A stretch of DNA of 64,000 bases from Mycobacterium florentinum (GTDB lineage Bacteria; Actinomycetota; Actinomycetes; Mycobacteriales; Mycobacteriaceae). The stretch covers positions 2,294,001 to 2,358,000 of the forward strand of contig NZ_AP022576.1 of the NCBI RefSeq assembly GCF_010730355.1, read 5' to 3'. The notes below the pieces were generated by a model, which worked only from the letters and a program-made list of their open reading frames with translations, ran no database searches and was not told the origin of the DNA. Shown piece by piece: positions 1 through 10,204 of this stretch. Numbering within the stretch: the first letter of the stretch is position 1; each line of letters begins with the position of its first letter. The translations under genes and the position numbers were made by a program.

Positions 1-497
1 GCGAGCGACGCCTGGACGTCGGGGCCCAGTCCGATGCGATCCGCCAGCAGCGCCGCGGAGGTGCAATGCGAATGGATCAACCGGGACAACTGCCCGCGCG
101 CATTGGCGAACAGCGTTGCCATGATGGTCAGCCGCTGCGTCAACGGCTGACCACGACCGATATTCCCCAGCAGGAACCGCCAATACGGCAGTCCCGACCA
201 GTCGACCAGGTACGAGTCATGCCGCACCGCAATGTCGTCGCCGAACCAGCGTGCGTATTCATGCGAGTCGGCATGGCACCCGATCCACATGACCAATGTC
301 GTGTAGTAGACGCAATCCCGTTGTGCGTCGGTAAGTCCCAGCCGATCCGCGAGCCGGGTGGCGATCATCGCCGCGCGCAGCATGTGCTCGGCGGGTTGCC
401 CCAAACCGAGGTCGATCGCCACGGAGAGCGCCGCCAGCAGCTCGGCCCGGCTGGGCGCCTCGCCCGCCGGCGCCGGCCCGGTCATATGCGACGCCAT
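1..497 (-). CDS. HD-type regulatory protein, N-terminal part (cut by window edge)
   Basis: Only the first ~165 residues are visible; the rest lies left of base 1. After a short N-terminus the protein is helical (SVAIDLGLGQPAEHML, then a run ending in ADRLGL) followed by VYYTTLVMWIGCHADSHE. This resembles the HD/HD-GYP-like N-terminus of mycobacterial proteins that end in a LuxR-type HTH. The normal HD pair is not intact here, so phosphodiesterase activity is doubtful. The start is the ATG at 495-497, with an AAGGGGA-like ribosome-binding site upstream; a second in-frame ATG lies at 483-485. The gene begins 31 bases after the stop of the upstream hypothetical gene, so the two are probably co-transcribed. 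The LuxR assignment is inference, because that domain is not in view. Confidence 0.55.
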   Translation of the reverse strand, partial: MASHMTGPAPAGEAPSRAELLAALSVAIDLGLGQPAEHMLRAAMIATRLADRLGLTDAQRDCVYYTTLVMWIGCHADSHEYARWFGDDIAVRHDSYLVDWSGLPYWRFLLGNIGRGQPLTQRLTIMATLFANARGQLSRLIHSHCTSAALLADRIGLGPDVQASL

Positions 498-528
498 CGG
501 CTCATTGTCCCCTTCGGTCGCGTGCAAG

Positions 529-1275
529 TCAGCAAATCGAAACAGTGCGCTGCACCGCGCGGTGACGGCTCGGGTCGAACGTCTCGAAACGGCCGCCCCC
601 GGTCACGAAAAGCCCGCGCTGCGGGCCCCAGAAGTCGGCCAGGCGGGCCTGCTGCCGCAGCGGGGCAACCGGGCCGAGATCCTCGGCGCGCCACACCGCG
701 CGCGAATCGGTGACGGACCAGAATCGCTTGGGGGCGATCGTGAATCGCTGGCCGTTCGGTGCCCGGCCGGATAGCCGGACCCGTCCGGCGCCCATCATCG
801 GTCCGGCGACTCGCGCGATAGCGCCGAGCGCCAACCGGTTGGTCCACACCCGTTCGGGCAGGCGCGGGGCGATCCCGCTCATCAGCCGGGTCGACGCGCT
901 GGTCCCGAGATCCAGATGCCACTCGAGCAAGCCGGCAATCCGGACGAACAGCGACCACGGAGTAACCCAGGCGACGTCGATGTCGCATTGCACGGCGTCT
1001 CGGGGCGTGGCCGCGCTGAAGAAGCGGGAGCAACTGAGTTCGCCGGGGCTCGTCGCGTAGAACGTCCACACCCCGGCCACGTCGCGATGCCACACCGACC
1101 GGTAGCCCGGCGCGAACGAGGAAGTGGGTATGCAGCGCAGCGCGAGGTAGTGCCCGCTGGCGAAGGGCAGCCCCAAAACCCCGAAACCGGCGAATCTTTC
1201 GTTGTCACCGGGGGGCAGCGCGGCGTTGTGCAGGACGGCCGACGCGGCGTCGGCGGGAGTGTGCGACGTGGTCAT
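529..1275 (-). CDS. conserved hypothetical protein (about 248 aa)
   Basis: I do not recognise a named domain. The protein is soluble-looking, has no signal peptide or membrane span, and is rich in aromatic residues (GHYLALRCIPTSSFAPGYRS, WHRDVAGVWTFYATSPGELS). The length and pattern suggest a beta-rich fold like acetoacetate-decarboxylase-like or DUF2071-type proteins, but this is only a guess. The frame is open 12 codons further upstream to 1311; I chose the ATG at 1273-1275 because its product begins MTTSHTP and the upstream extension looks non-coding. It shares strand with the HD-type gene 31 bases downstream, and a repeat cluster separates it from secA1 upstream. Confidence 0.6.
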   Translation of the reverse strand: MTTSHTPADAASAVLHNAALPPGDNERFAGFGVLGLPFASGHYLALRCIPTSSFAPGYRSVWHRDVAGVWTFYATSPGELSCSRFFSAATPRDAVQCDIDVAWVTPWSLFVRIAGLLEWHLDLGTSASTRLMSGIAPRLPERVWTNRLALGAIARVAGPMMGAGRVRLSGRAPNGQRFTIAPKRFWSVTDSRAVWRAEDLGPVAPLRQQARLADFWGPQRGLFVTGGGRFETFDPSRHRAVQRTVSIC

Positions 1276-1333
1276 GCACCGATGCTGCGCGGCGCCGCCG
1301 GGCCAGCGCATGAGGCTTATGCCTCAAATCCCT

Positions 1334-1493
1334 GGGCCGTGCGCCGAACGCCCGGCTGGCGGCGCGCTCGGCGTCTAACGCCCGGCTGGCCGGCCACTCG
1401 GCGACGCCCCGAAAGTGAAGTTAGTTTCACGCTGGGCGTCGAGTGTGAAACTAACTTCACTCTCGGCGAGAGGGCCGTGCGCCGAACGCCCGG

Positions 1494-1495
<2 letters not shown>
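1334..1495. repeat. cluster of GC-rich direct repeats around the secA1 stop
   Basis: A perfect 24-base direct repeat (GGGCCGTGCGCCGAACGCCC plus GGCT) occurs at 1334-1357 and again at 1472-1495, the second copy overlapping the secA1 stop codon. A shorter related copy (AACGCCCGGCTGGC) lies at 1377-1390. Similar GCCGA.C.CCCGGC wording recurs at 37921-37980. The cluster flanks the large dyad at 1414-1461. No transposase is nearby. Confidence 0.8.
1414..1461. repeat. perfect 17-base inverted repeat
   Basis: The left arm AGTGAAGTTAGTTTCAC (1414-1430) and right arm GTGAAACTAACTTCACT (1445-1461) are perfect reverse complements with a 14-base loop. Each arm is itself a dyad (GTGAA...TTCAC), so the site could be a double operator, a bidirectional transcription end or an interspersed repeat. 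There is no T-tract. It lies between the end of secA1 and the start of the hypothetical gene on the same strand. Confidence 0.8.
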
Positions 1496-4332
<2,837 letters not shown>

Positions 4333-4343
<11 letters not shown>

Positions 4344-4395
4344 AGCTAGGTCCCCTGTGGGTAGGAGTCTTGTTTTCCGGTAAGGCGACTCCCAT
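4333..4395 (-). CDS. possible 20-codon upstream ORF overlapping the secA1 start
   Basis: An ATG at 4393-4395 opens a 20-codon frame ([20 protein letters not shown]) that stops with TAA at 4333-4335, overlapping the first 11 bases of secA1 in another frame. The ATG lies in the internal loop of the secA1 leader hairpin and an ACGGGG stretch lies about 12 bases upstream. Translating it would melt the hairpin that hides the secA1 ribosome-binding site, so it could couple translation of secA1 to this peptide. The peptide has no signal sequence, so it is not a SecM homologue. It is a candidate only; it may be chance. Confidence 0.35.
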
Positions 4396-4405
4396 GGTAG
4401 GGGAC
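4350..4405 (-). promoter_or_regulatory. leader hairpin sequestering the secA1 ribosome-binding site
   Basis: On the transcribed strand, GUCCCCU (4405-4399) pairs with AGGGGAC (4356-4350). An inner stem of GGGAGUC (4393-4387) pairs with GACUCCU (4369-4363), one pair being G-U, closed by a 17-base loop. AGGGGA is the only good Shine-Dalgarno for the secA1 GTG six to eight bases downstream, so the closed hairpin should block initiation. It could instead end hpf transcription, but there is no U-tract. Confidence 0.6.
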
Positions 4406-4437
4406 GACCCCGTGACCGCCGCCGACGCGGCGACCCG

Positions 4438-5130
4438 TCAGGAGAGCCTGATCAGTCCGTAGTCGTAGGCGTGCCGGCGATAGACGACGGACGGCCGCTC
4501 GGTCTGCTTGTCGTAGAACAAGAAGAAGTCGTGCCCGACGAGCTCCATCTCGTAGAGCGCGTCGTCGACCGACATCGGCGTGGCCTGGTGTTCCTTGGTG
4601 CGCACCACCCGCCCCGGCCGATGGCCATCGTCGTCGCCGGTGTCGTGTTGGTGTGCCTCCGCGGACGCATGGTTGTTGCGGAAGGCCCGCTCCGGCGGGG
4701 TCACCGCCGTGGCCTCGGCCAGGGAAACGGGGGTCTTTTCGCCGTAGTGCACCTTGCGGCGATCTTTGCCGCGGCGCAGTCGGCTCTCCAGCCGGACCAC
4801 CGCGGACTCGAGCGCGGAGTAGAAGCTGTCGGCACAAGCCTCGCCGCGGACCACGGGCCCACGGCCCCGCGCGGTGATCTCCACGCGCTGACAGGACTTA
4901 CGTTGGCGACGGTTGCGTTCATGCTTGAGCTCGACATCGAACAGGTAGATGGTTTTGTCGAATCGTTCCAAGCGAGCGAGTTTCTGCGAGACGTAAACGC
5001 GGAAGTGATCGGGGATCTCGACGTTGCGGCCCTTGAAGACAACCTCTGCGGTTGCGGTCGGTTCCTGCGCGTCGATCTTTACCGGCGGTTCGTCCAGAAG
5101 CTGTGTGGAATCCACGGTTAGCCTTGACAT
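4438..5130 (-). CDS. hpf: long-form ribosome hibernation promoting factor (RafH/HPF-like)
   Basis: It binds the small ribosomal subunit and promotes hibernation or stabilisation of ribosomes. The N-terminal S30AE domain runs from about residue 30 to 135 ([20 protein letters not shown], then basic helices with [10 protein letters not shown]). A charged, low-complexity linker with HTS/HD-rich sequence follows. The C-terminal dimerisation domain is [20 protein letters not shown] through YDYGLIRLS. The start is the ATG at 5128-5130 ([10 protein letters not shown]), giving 230 aa; the frame is open further upstream to 5253 but that part is not family-like. It sits between the ComF gene and secA1, as in M. 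tuberculosis (Rv3241c). Confidence 0.9.
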   Translation of the reverse strand: MSRLTVDSTQLLDEPPVKIDAQEPTATAEVVFKGRNVEIPDHFRVYVSQKLARLERFDKTIYLFDVELKHERNRRQRKSCQRVEITARGRGPVVRGEACADSFYSALESAVVRLESRLRRGKDRRKVHYGEKTPVSLAEATAVTPPERAFRNNHASAEAHQHDTGDDDGHRPGRVVRTKEHQATPMSVDDALYEMELVGHDFFLFYDKQTERPSVVYRRHAYDYGLIRLS

Positions 5131-5463
5131 ACGTGACAACTCGTTTCTCTTTTCACGTTGCACGCGCCCTGCGTGCCGGCTCTCAGGTGAAGCTCCGACG
5201 GGGTTGGTAGCGGTGTCAAAACAGCCACCGCCGCAGGCAGCCCGCCGTTGCAAGATGTCGAATACTCACCCCCTCCGCATAAGGCGTCTCAACCTGTGAA
5301 ATTGCGACCCGTGAATCGGAACCAGTGGGTCCCGAAGAGTTGTTGAAGGTTGTTCTCGACGTTAGCTCGTGTTCGCCTCGCCGTGCCACCGATTTGACGA
5401 ACCCGTAGCGAGTTCTTCACGTCTTCTTGGCAATTTCACTGGTTTACGCCGAGTTTCGGCGAT
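5131..5463. other. intergenic region upstream of hpf
   Basis: About 330 bases between the ComF gene and hpf. No gene is seen. It should hold the hpf promoter. A GGTT...GGTGAGTAT arrangement on the minus strand near 5255-5290 vaguely resembles a SigF-type promoter but is too weak to call. A small hairpin lies at its right end (5447-5461). Confidence 0.4.
5447..5461 (-). terminator. small hairpin just after the ComF gene
   Basis: CGCCGA-GTT-TCGGCG forms a perfect 6-bp stem with a 3-base loop two bases beyond the TGA of the ComF gene. There is no T-tract, so it is at best a weak terminator or an mRNA 3'-end stabiliser. Confidence 0.35.
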
Positions 5464-6096
5464 TCAGGCGACCGCGATCGCCAGCACGGCCGTCACGTGC
5501 GTGCCGGCCGCCGACAACACCCGTACCGACTCCGCCACCGTCGCTCCGGTGGTGACGATGTCGTCGACGAGCAGCACCTCGGTGCGCGGCGGCCGGCCTC
5601 GCAGCAGCACCCGGCCCGCGACGTTGCGCTCACGCTCGGCAGTGCCCAGGCCGACCGAGTCCCGGGTCAGCGCTTTCATCCGCAATCCCGCTGCGATGGC
5701 GACGTCCGGATGCCGGGCTACCGCGGCTTGCGCCAGACGGGCGACGGGGTCGCCGCCGCGCCGCCGTGCCGCCGAGCGCCGCGACGGCGCGGGCACGATC
5801 GTCAACGGGGTCTCGACGATGCCCCAGGCCAGCAGCCGGTGGATGCCGACGGCCAGCGCCCGGGCCAGCGGTGCGACCAGGTCGCCGCGCCCGTGTTCCT
5901 TCATCGCCAGAATCGCCTGGCGACGGGCGCCCGCATAGCGCCCGAGCGCGAACACCGGCGCCTGCGGGTCGGTGCGCGGGCTGATCAGGTGCGGTTCGTC
6001 GGGCTTGACGACGAGCTCCATGGCGCAGGCATCGCACCAGCGGGTCGACGCCGTTCGGCAGCCGCCGCATTCCAGCGGCAGGATCAAATCGAGCAC
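5464..6096 (-). CDS. ComF-family phosphoribosyltransferase-like protein
   Basis: The N-terminus carries a four-cysteine zinc-finger-like set (Cys10, Cys13, Cys21, Cys24), and the C-terminal half has the PRPP-binding loop VLLVDDIVTTGATV (residues 174-187) of type I phosphoribosyltransferases. The 210 aa length and layout are those of ComF/GntX proteins, which in transformable bacteria take part in DNA uptake. The role in mycobacteria is unknown. It corresponds to Rv3242c. It is the last recognisable core gene before the accessory block. Confidence 0.85.
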   Translation of the reverse strand: MLDLILPLECGGCRTASTRWCDACAMELVVKPDEPHLISPRTDPQAPVFALGRYAGARRQAILAMKEHGRGDLVAPLARALAVGIHRLLAWGIVETPLTIVPAPSRRSAARRRGGDPVARLAQAAVARHPDVAIAAGLRMKALTRDSVGLGTAERERNVAGRVLLRGRPPRTEVLLVDDIVTTGATVAESVRVLSAAGTHVTAVLAIAVA

Positions 6097-6427
6097 GCCG
6101 CCAGTGTCGCCGGCAGGGGTGACATCGGGGGCCGATGCGACGGGCTACGCGTTCGCCTGAAAGATGCCGTCGGCATAAGCGCGCATCGTCTTCGGCTCCA
6201 CCATGCTGCCGATCGTGAAGAACGCCTACCGGGAGCGGATCGCCGGCTGGGAGGAATGAGAGCACATTGGCCCCGAAGCCCCGGCCCAGCCACCCGAGAT
6301 CACGCCGAACGCCTTCTGCTGAAGGCCAGGGCCGCACAGGTGATTCTTCTTTCGGTTGCGCGACGGGTCAGCCGGGTTACCGAAAGCCACACTGTGTATT
6401 TGGGCAGTGCTATCTCGAATAACATTG
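6097..6427. other. degenerate gap at the edge of the accessory block
   Basis: About 330 bases with no full gene. In the M. tuberculosis order, Rv3243c would lie near here. Two short open fragments may be gene remnants: a plus-strand stretch at 6179-6259 and a minus-strand stretch at 6145-6204. Nothing else is recognised. Confidence 0.4.
6179..6259 (+). pseudogene. possible C-terminal gene remnant
   Basis: Between two in-frame stops, 26 codons read ARIVFGSTMLPIVKNAYRER then IAGWEE and a TGA. All but one of these codons end in G or C, as in real genes here, yet there is no start or upstream domain. The minus strand offers a rival fragment (MVEPKTMRAYADGIFQANA, 6145-6204) with poorer codon use. 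I cannot name the parent family, and it may be chance. Confidence 0.25.
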
Positions 6428-8041
6428 CTAGGTCAATCTTTTGGCTGAGATGCGGCTGCTGATGGCGGCGTGCTCGCCCGCCCGGATGCCCGAGAACACG
6501 CAGTCCGCCAGCGCCAGTCCGGTGACATAGGAGTTCGAGCAGACCCCTACCGCGGTACGACCGGCCGCATAGAGCCCGCGAATCGGGGATCTCGCCTCGT
6601 CCAAGACCTGACCACTGGGCCCGTCCACCCGCAGGCCACCCAGCGTCATGCCCGGGACGAAGTAGGCCAGCGAGGGCCGCACGGAGATGTCGATGCCGTA
6701 GTAGGGCCCGCATCGCAGCGGACGACACAGCGTCGGCGCCTTGTGCGCGGGATCTTCACGCCCCGCTTCGGCGGCGCCGTTGTAAGCGGCCACGGTGGCC
6801 GCCAGCCCCGACGGTGAGATCCCCAGCTGCGCAGCAAGTTCGGACAGTGTGTCGGCCTTGCGATGTCCGGCGGTGATGACAAAGGACATCTGGATGCGTT
6901 GCAGCGGCGAAGTCTCGTTCGCCAACTGAGCGCGCGCCCGCTTCCACGTCTCGGCATCGAGGATGAGAAACCCGTGTCCGCCGAACTTGCGCACCATGAT
7001 GTCGGCGAGAGTGGCGCCGTACAGGTCCTCGTTGGCGATGCGCTCGCCGCTGAGTCCGACGGCGATGCCCTCCAGCATCGCCGCGGGTGGGCACAGATGC
7101 CGCCAGGCGACCACGCGGTCCAGATGCCCGGTCGCTCCGCCGACCCCCGTCCCGAGCATGATGCCGCTACCGTCATCGGCTTGTGTTCCCAGCGGTGTTA
7201 TTCCGGCGAAGAATGGTGCGTAGCGGAGCAGCATGTCGCGGTTGAACGCGAATCCACCGGCGGCCAAGATCACGTTCGGCGCACCAAGCAACAGGTCGGT
7301 GGTTCGTCTCCACAATCGTGCCGCGCCGGTGGGAAACGCACGCGCGACGGTCGGAGCCCAATTCGTCAGCTTGTCTCGCGTCCGCGTGGTGCGCCAATAG
7401 TGCTGTAGCAATAGAGGATTGACATCAATGACGGTCCGGCAACGCAACCCCGCCACCCGACCGCCCGCCATCACTACTTCCTCGGCGTGCGTCAGGGGCA
7501 GGAACTGCACGCCCAGCCCCTCGGCGGAGCGGCGCAGCGCCCGGTACAACGCGCGGCCGGAGCCCATGCCCTTGGCGACCTGCCGGTGTCCGCGCGGAGC
7601 GGGTGTGGCGCTCAGTCGGTAGGGATAAGCGCGTTCGTTGCCGGAGAAGTACAGATGGTGCCGGTCGGTCGGAAAGGACGTCTTGTAGTCACACAGCGAG
7701 CCGGCGAACCGGGCGCCGTGCCGCTCCAGCCACGAAAGCTGTTGCACGCTAACGTCGCAGAAGGTTCGCAGTGTCTGGTCGTCGACCGCGCCGTCGACCT
7801 CCTGGCGCAGGTAGTTGAACATATTGTCCGGGGTGTCGTCGAAGCCCACGGCTCGTTGGTAGCGCGTACCTCCGCCCGAATACACCACTCCCCCCGACAA
7901 AGCCGTGGCACCCCCGCCCACCGACCGGTCCACCACAAGTACCCGCGCACCACGCTCGGCCGCGGCGATGGCCGCGCACGCACCTGCCCCGCCGAATCCG
8001 ACGATCACGACGTCGAAGGTGTTGTCGTCAGGAACAATCAC
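6428..8041 (-). CDS. FAD-dependent dehydrogenase, fumarate reductase/KstD superfamily
   Basis: The N-terminal Rossmann motif VVIVGFGGAGACAAIAAAER (Gly15, Gly17, Gly20) and the ending GLYAAGRTAVGVCSNSYVTG mark a flavoprotein of the FAD_binding_2 type (fumarate reductase, 3-ketosteroid dehydrogenase). The 537 aa length fits. The substrate cannot be read from the sequence; steroid or terpenoid ketones are typical for mycobacterial members. The start is GTG at 8039-8041 with GGAG seven bases upstream. The gene follows the SDR stump and the nitronate monooxygenase on the same strand, probably one operon. The start codon lies in what looks like the continuing SDR reading frame. Confidence 0.8.
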   Translation of the reverse strand: MIVPDDNTFDVVIVGFGGAGACAAIAAAERGARVLVVDRSVGGGATALSGGVVYSGGGTRYQRAVGFDDTPDNMFNYLRQEVDGAVDDQTLRTFCDVSVQQLSWLERHGARFAGSLCDYKTSFPTDRHHLYFSGNERAYPYRLSATPAPRGHRQVAKGMGSGRALYRALRRSAEGLGVQFLPLTHAEEVVMAGGRVAGLRCRTVIDVNPLLLQHYWRTTRTRDKLTNWAPTVARAFPTGAARLWRRTTDLLLGAPNVILAAGGFAFNRDMLLRYAPFFAGITPLGTQADDGSGIMLGTGVGGATGHLDRVVAWRHLCPPAAMLEGIAVGLSGERIANEDLYGATLADIMVRKFGGHGFLILDAETWKRARAQLANETSPLQRIQMSFVITAGHRKADTLSELAAQLGISPSGLAATVAAYNGAAEAGREDPAHKAPTLCRPLRCGPYYGIDISVRPSLAYFVPGMTLGGLRVDGPSGQVLDEARSPIRGLYAAGRTAVGVCSNSYVTGLALADCVFSGIRAGEHAAISSRISAKRLT

Positions 8042-8056
8042 GGTCGCTCCGATCCC

Positions 8057-8107
8057 TCAGTGGATCTCGCCGGTGACGATCGCGACTTTCTGGTTCGCGG
8101 ATCCCAT
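8057..8107 (-). pseudogene. N-terminal stump of a short-chain dehydrogenase/reductase
   Basis: An ATG two bases after the nitronate monooxygenase stop opens MGSANQKVAIVTGEIH, then TGA. KVAIVTG is the first beta strand and the start of the TGxxxGxG NAD(P)-binding motif of SDR enzymes. Reading through the stop gives GIGATV, the expected rest of the motif, and then runs in frame into the FAD dehydrogenase. The remaining ~230 codons of an SDR are missing. I infer a deletion that joined the SDR start to the next gene. Confidence 0.6.
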
Positions 8108-8109
8108 GG

Positions 8110-9135
8110 TCAGCCCGCCAGCTCTTGCACGATGTCGGTTGCCGAACCGGTTCGTACGTGGCCGAACGCCGCGCCGGTCCACATGCCGACGCCGTGCGGG
8201 TCGCCCAGCTTCACCGCGGCCGCCTGGATGGGACCGGTGATCATGGCTGCCTGGGGAAACCCGAACACCGCGTGAGCGTCGTGCGTGTCGATGAATCGAT
8301 TGCGCAACGCGCGGGCATACCGCCCGGTGAACGCCCGCGTCACCACGGTTTCGGTGAACTGCGGATCGCGCAAGGCCGCACGGTGCACCGGGTTTGTTCC
8401 GGCCTCGTCGGCAAGCAGGAACGCCGTTCCGATTTGCACGGCCGACGCACCCGCATCCCGCACCTGCTGCACGGCGGCGGCAGTCCCCAGCCCCCCGGCC
8501 GCGACGACCGGACAGTCGAAGCAGGCGACCAGAGCCGACACCAGATCGTCGAGAGGATCGGCGGCCGGCGCGGCGATCGGATCGAACGTAGCCCGATGCC
8601 CACCCGCACCGGGCCCCTGTGCCACCACCCCACTCACCCCAAAACTGACCGCGATCAACGCTTCCCGCACCGTGGTCACCGTGGCCAGGGTCAGGATGCC
8701 GGCGTCACCGAGTCGAATGCACGCCGCTTCGCTCGGCGAGCCGAAAGTGAAGGAAACCACCTCCGGCCGCAGATCGCACACCACGTCGAGCTTCGCTGCG
8801 TACTCGTCGTCGTCGCCGTGCGGTTCGCCGAGCGCTACGCCGTAAAATTCGGCCTCGGCCTCGAGGGCCGCCGCGAATGCGCCCAGTTCGTCGGGAGTGG
8901 CAACCCGCGCTTGGGGCACAAACAGATTCACGCCCAGTGGGCCCGAGGTCAGCCTGCGGGCCGCCAGGATCGCGTCGGCCAGCTCTTCGGCTGACAGCAG
9001 GCCCCCGGCCAGGAATCCCAGACCGCCGCCGTTGGATACGGCGGCCGCCAACGCCGGGGTCGACGGGCCCCCCGCCATGGGCGCCCCGAGAATTCGAACA
9101 GTCAAATCCCCCAACGCAAAACGATCAAACACCAC
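8110..9135 (-). CDS. nitronate monooxygenase family FMN enzyme
   Basis: This is a TIM-barrel FMN protein. LGAPMAGGPSTPALAAAVSN near the N-terminus and VSGVVAQGPGAGGHR (residues 168-181), with the catalytic His180, mark the class I nitronate monooxygenase/2-nitropropane dioxygenase family. AAGGLGTAAAVQQV and GASAVQIGTAFLL are the phosphate-binding strands. Such enzymes oxidise alkyl nitronates; many actinobacterial members sit in lipid or terpenoid catabolic clusters. The length of 341 aa is normal. It overlaps the Crp-type gene by 11 bases and is followed after two bases by the SDR stump, so all belong to one transcription unit. Confidence 0.87.
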   Translation of the reverse strand: MVFDRFALGDLTVRILGAPMAGGPSTPALAAAVSNGGGLGFLAGGLLSAEELADAILAARRLTSGPLGVNLFVPQARVATPDELGAFAAALEAEAEFYGVALGEPHGDDDEYAAKLDVVCDLRPEVVSFTFGSPSEAACIRLGDAGILTLATVTTVREALIAVSFGVSGVVAQGPGAGGHRATFDPIAAPAADPLDDLVSALVACFDCPVVAAGGLGTAAAVQQVRDAGASAVQIGTAFLLADEAGTNPVHRAALRDPQFTETVVTRAFTGRYARALRNRFIDTHDAHAVFGFPQAAMITGPIQAAAVKLGDPHGVGMWTGAAFGHVRTGSATDIVQELAG

Positions 9136-9859
9136 AAACCTCCCCCATACTCACCTGTCGTACCTGACCAAGAGCGTGCCCGTCGACGATGACGATGCTG
9201 TCGTGTTCCAGACGGATCCAGCCGTTGGCCTCGAATCCGCGCAGTGTCGCGCCGATCGTCTCCGGATCGACGCCGGCCAGCGAAGAGAAGTCGTCGGCGC
9301 TGAGATCGTGCACCACCCGCACGACATCACCGTCGAGGCGGCCAAACCGTTTTCGTAGCGACAACAACCGGCTCGCGACGCGGCCCTGCGCGTCGGCAAA
9401 CCCGAAGTCGACCAGCGAGTTCGTCATCGCCTTCACCCACCGCGCGAACAGCCGCAGCACCTGATCGCACACTTCCGGGCGCTCGACCATCCACGTCAGG
9501 AGCTGATCGCGGGCGATCGGCACCGCCAGAACTTCGGTGAGCGTGGTGATGCTCATGTCTTGTGGGCCCGGGTCGAAAAGCGTGATAGCACCAAATATTT
9601 CCGAAGGCCCCAGAATCTTGAGCACGATCTCGCCGCCGCCGGATCGCCGGTAGCAGACCTTGACCTTCCCGCGGACGATCACGTACACAGAGCCCCCGAA
9701 GTCGCCTCGCGCGCTCATCACCCGCCCCGGTGAGAAGTGCTCAGGATGCAGCTCCTCGGACAGGGCGGCGACCACGTCGGGAGTGGTCCTGCCGAATATT
9801 CCCGACGTGATCAGCGCCCGGCGCGCATCGTTGTCCTCCGGGCCCGGTGTCGCGGCCAC
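9125..9859 (-). CDS. Crp/Fnr-family transcriptional regulator
   Basis: The N-terminal cyclic-nucleotide-binding fold runs from about residue 18 to 130, with the SVYVIVRGKVKVCYRR and GPSEIFGAITLFDPGP turns. A dimerisation helix follows, then a C-terminal winged HTH (LSADDFSSLAGVDPETIGAT, then LRGFEANGWIRLE). The ARTA-type phosphate cassette of true cAMP binders is not obvious, so the ligand is open. I chose the GTG at 9857-9859 (244 aa, normal length). The frame stays open to a possible start at 10012, but the extra 51 residues are hydrophobic and unlike the family. It heads the nitronate monooxygenase operon and likely controls it. Confidence 0.8.
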   Translation of the reverse strand: MAATPGPEDNDARRALITSGIFGRTTPDVVAALSEELHPEHFSPGRVMSARGDFGGSVYVIVRGKVKVCYRRSGGGEIVLKILGPSEIFGAITLFDPGPQDMSITTLTEVLAVPIARDQLLTWMVERPEVCDQVLRLFARWVKAMTNSLVDFGFADAQGRVASRLLSLRKRFGRLDGDVVRVVHDLSADDFSSLAGVDPETIGATLRGFEANGWIRLEHDSIVIVDGHALGQVRQVSMGEVCGV

Positions 9860-10204
9860 GTACTCGGTGGCGCCCAGCGCCACCGGACCCAGCGCGTTTA
9901 CCTCGTGCTTGGCCCTGCCGAACGTCAACCCCGCGGAACTCGTTGTCTCCCACCACAACAACGCCACCACCATCAGGATGGGCGTCAGCGCGATCGCAGC
10001 GGGGCTATGCACGCTGTTAACGTTAAGCGCGACAACGTAAATGGAGTAGCCACTGCACGCGGTCCGCTGGACAGATTGCGTAGCGCACTCGGTACCGCGA
10101 CGCGGCCAACGCTAACGCCATAATGCGCAAACTTCCGGCCGATATGCGCAAGCGAGAAATCTCCGGATGCCGCGGGCCGGCGGCCGGCGTAACCTGGGCA
10201 TCGC
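9860..10204. other. divergent regulatory gap between the Crp-type and AraC genes
   Basis: About 345 bases with no convincing gene. On the plus strand TAACCT at 10190-10195 is a good -10 box nine bases before the AraC ATG. I see no clear Crp-type dyad. Part of it may encode an N-terminal extension of the Crp-type gene if the start at 10012 is used. Confidence 0.4.

Noticed and set aside
5318..5350. GGAACC...GTTGTT resembling a SigH/SigE promoter on the plus strand
   Set aside because: The spacing is short (15 bases) and it points at the 3' end of the ComF gene, with no gene to drive.
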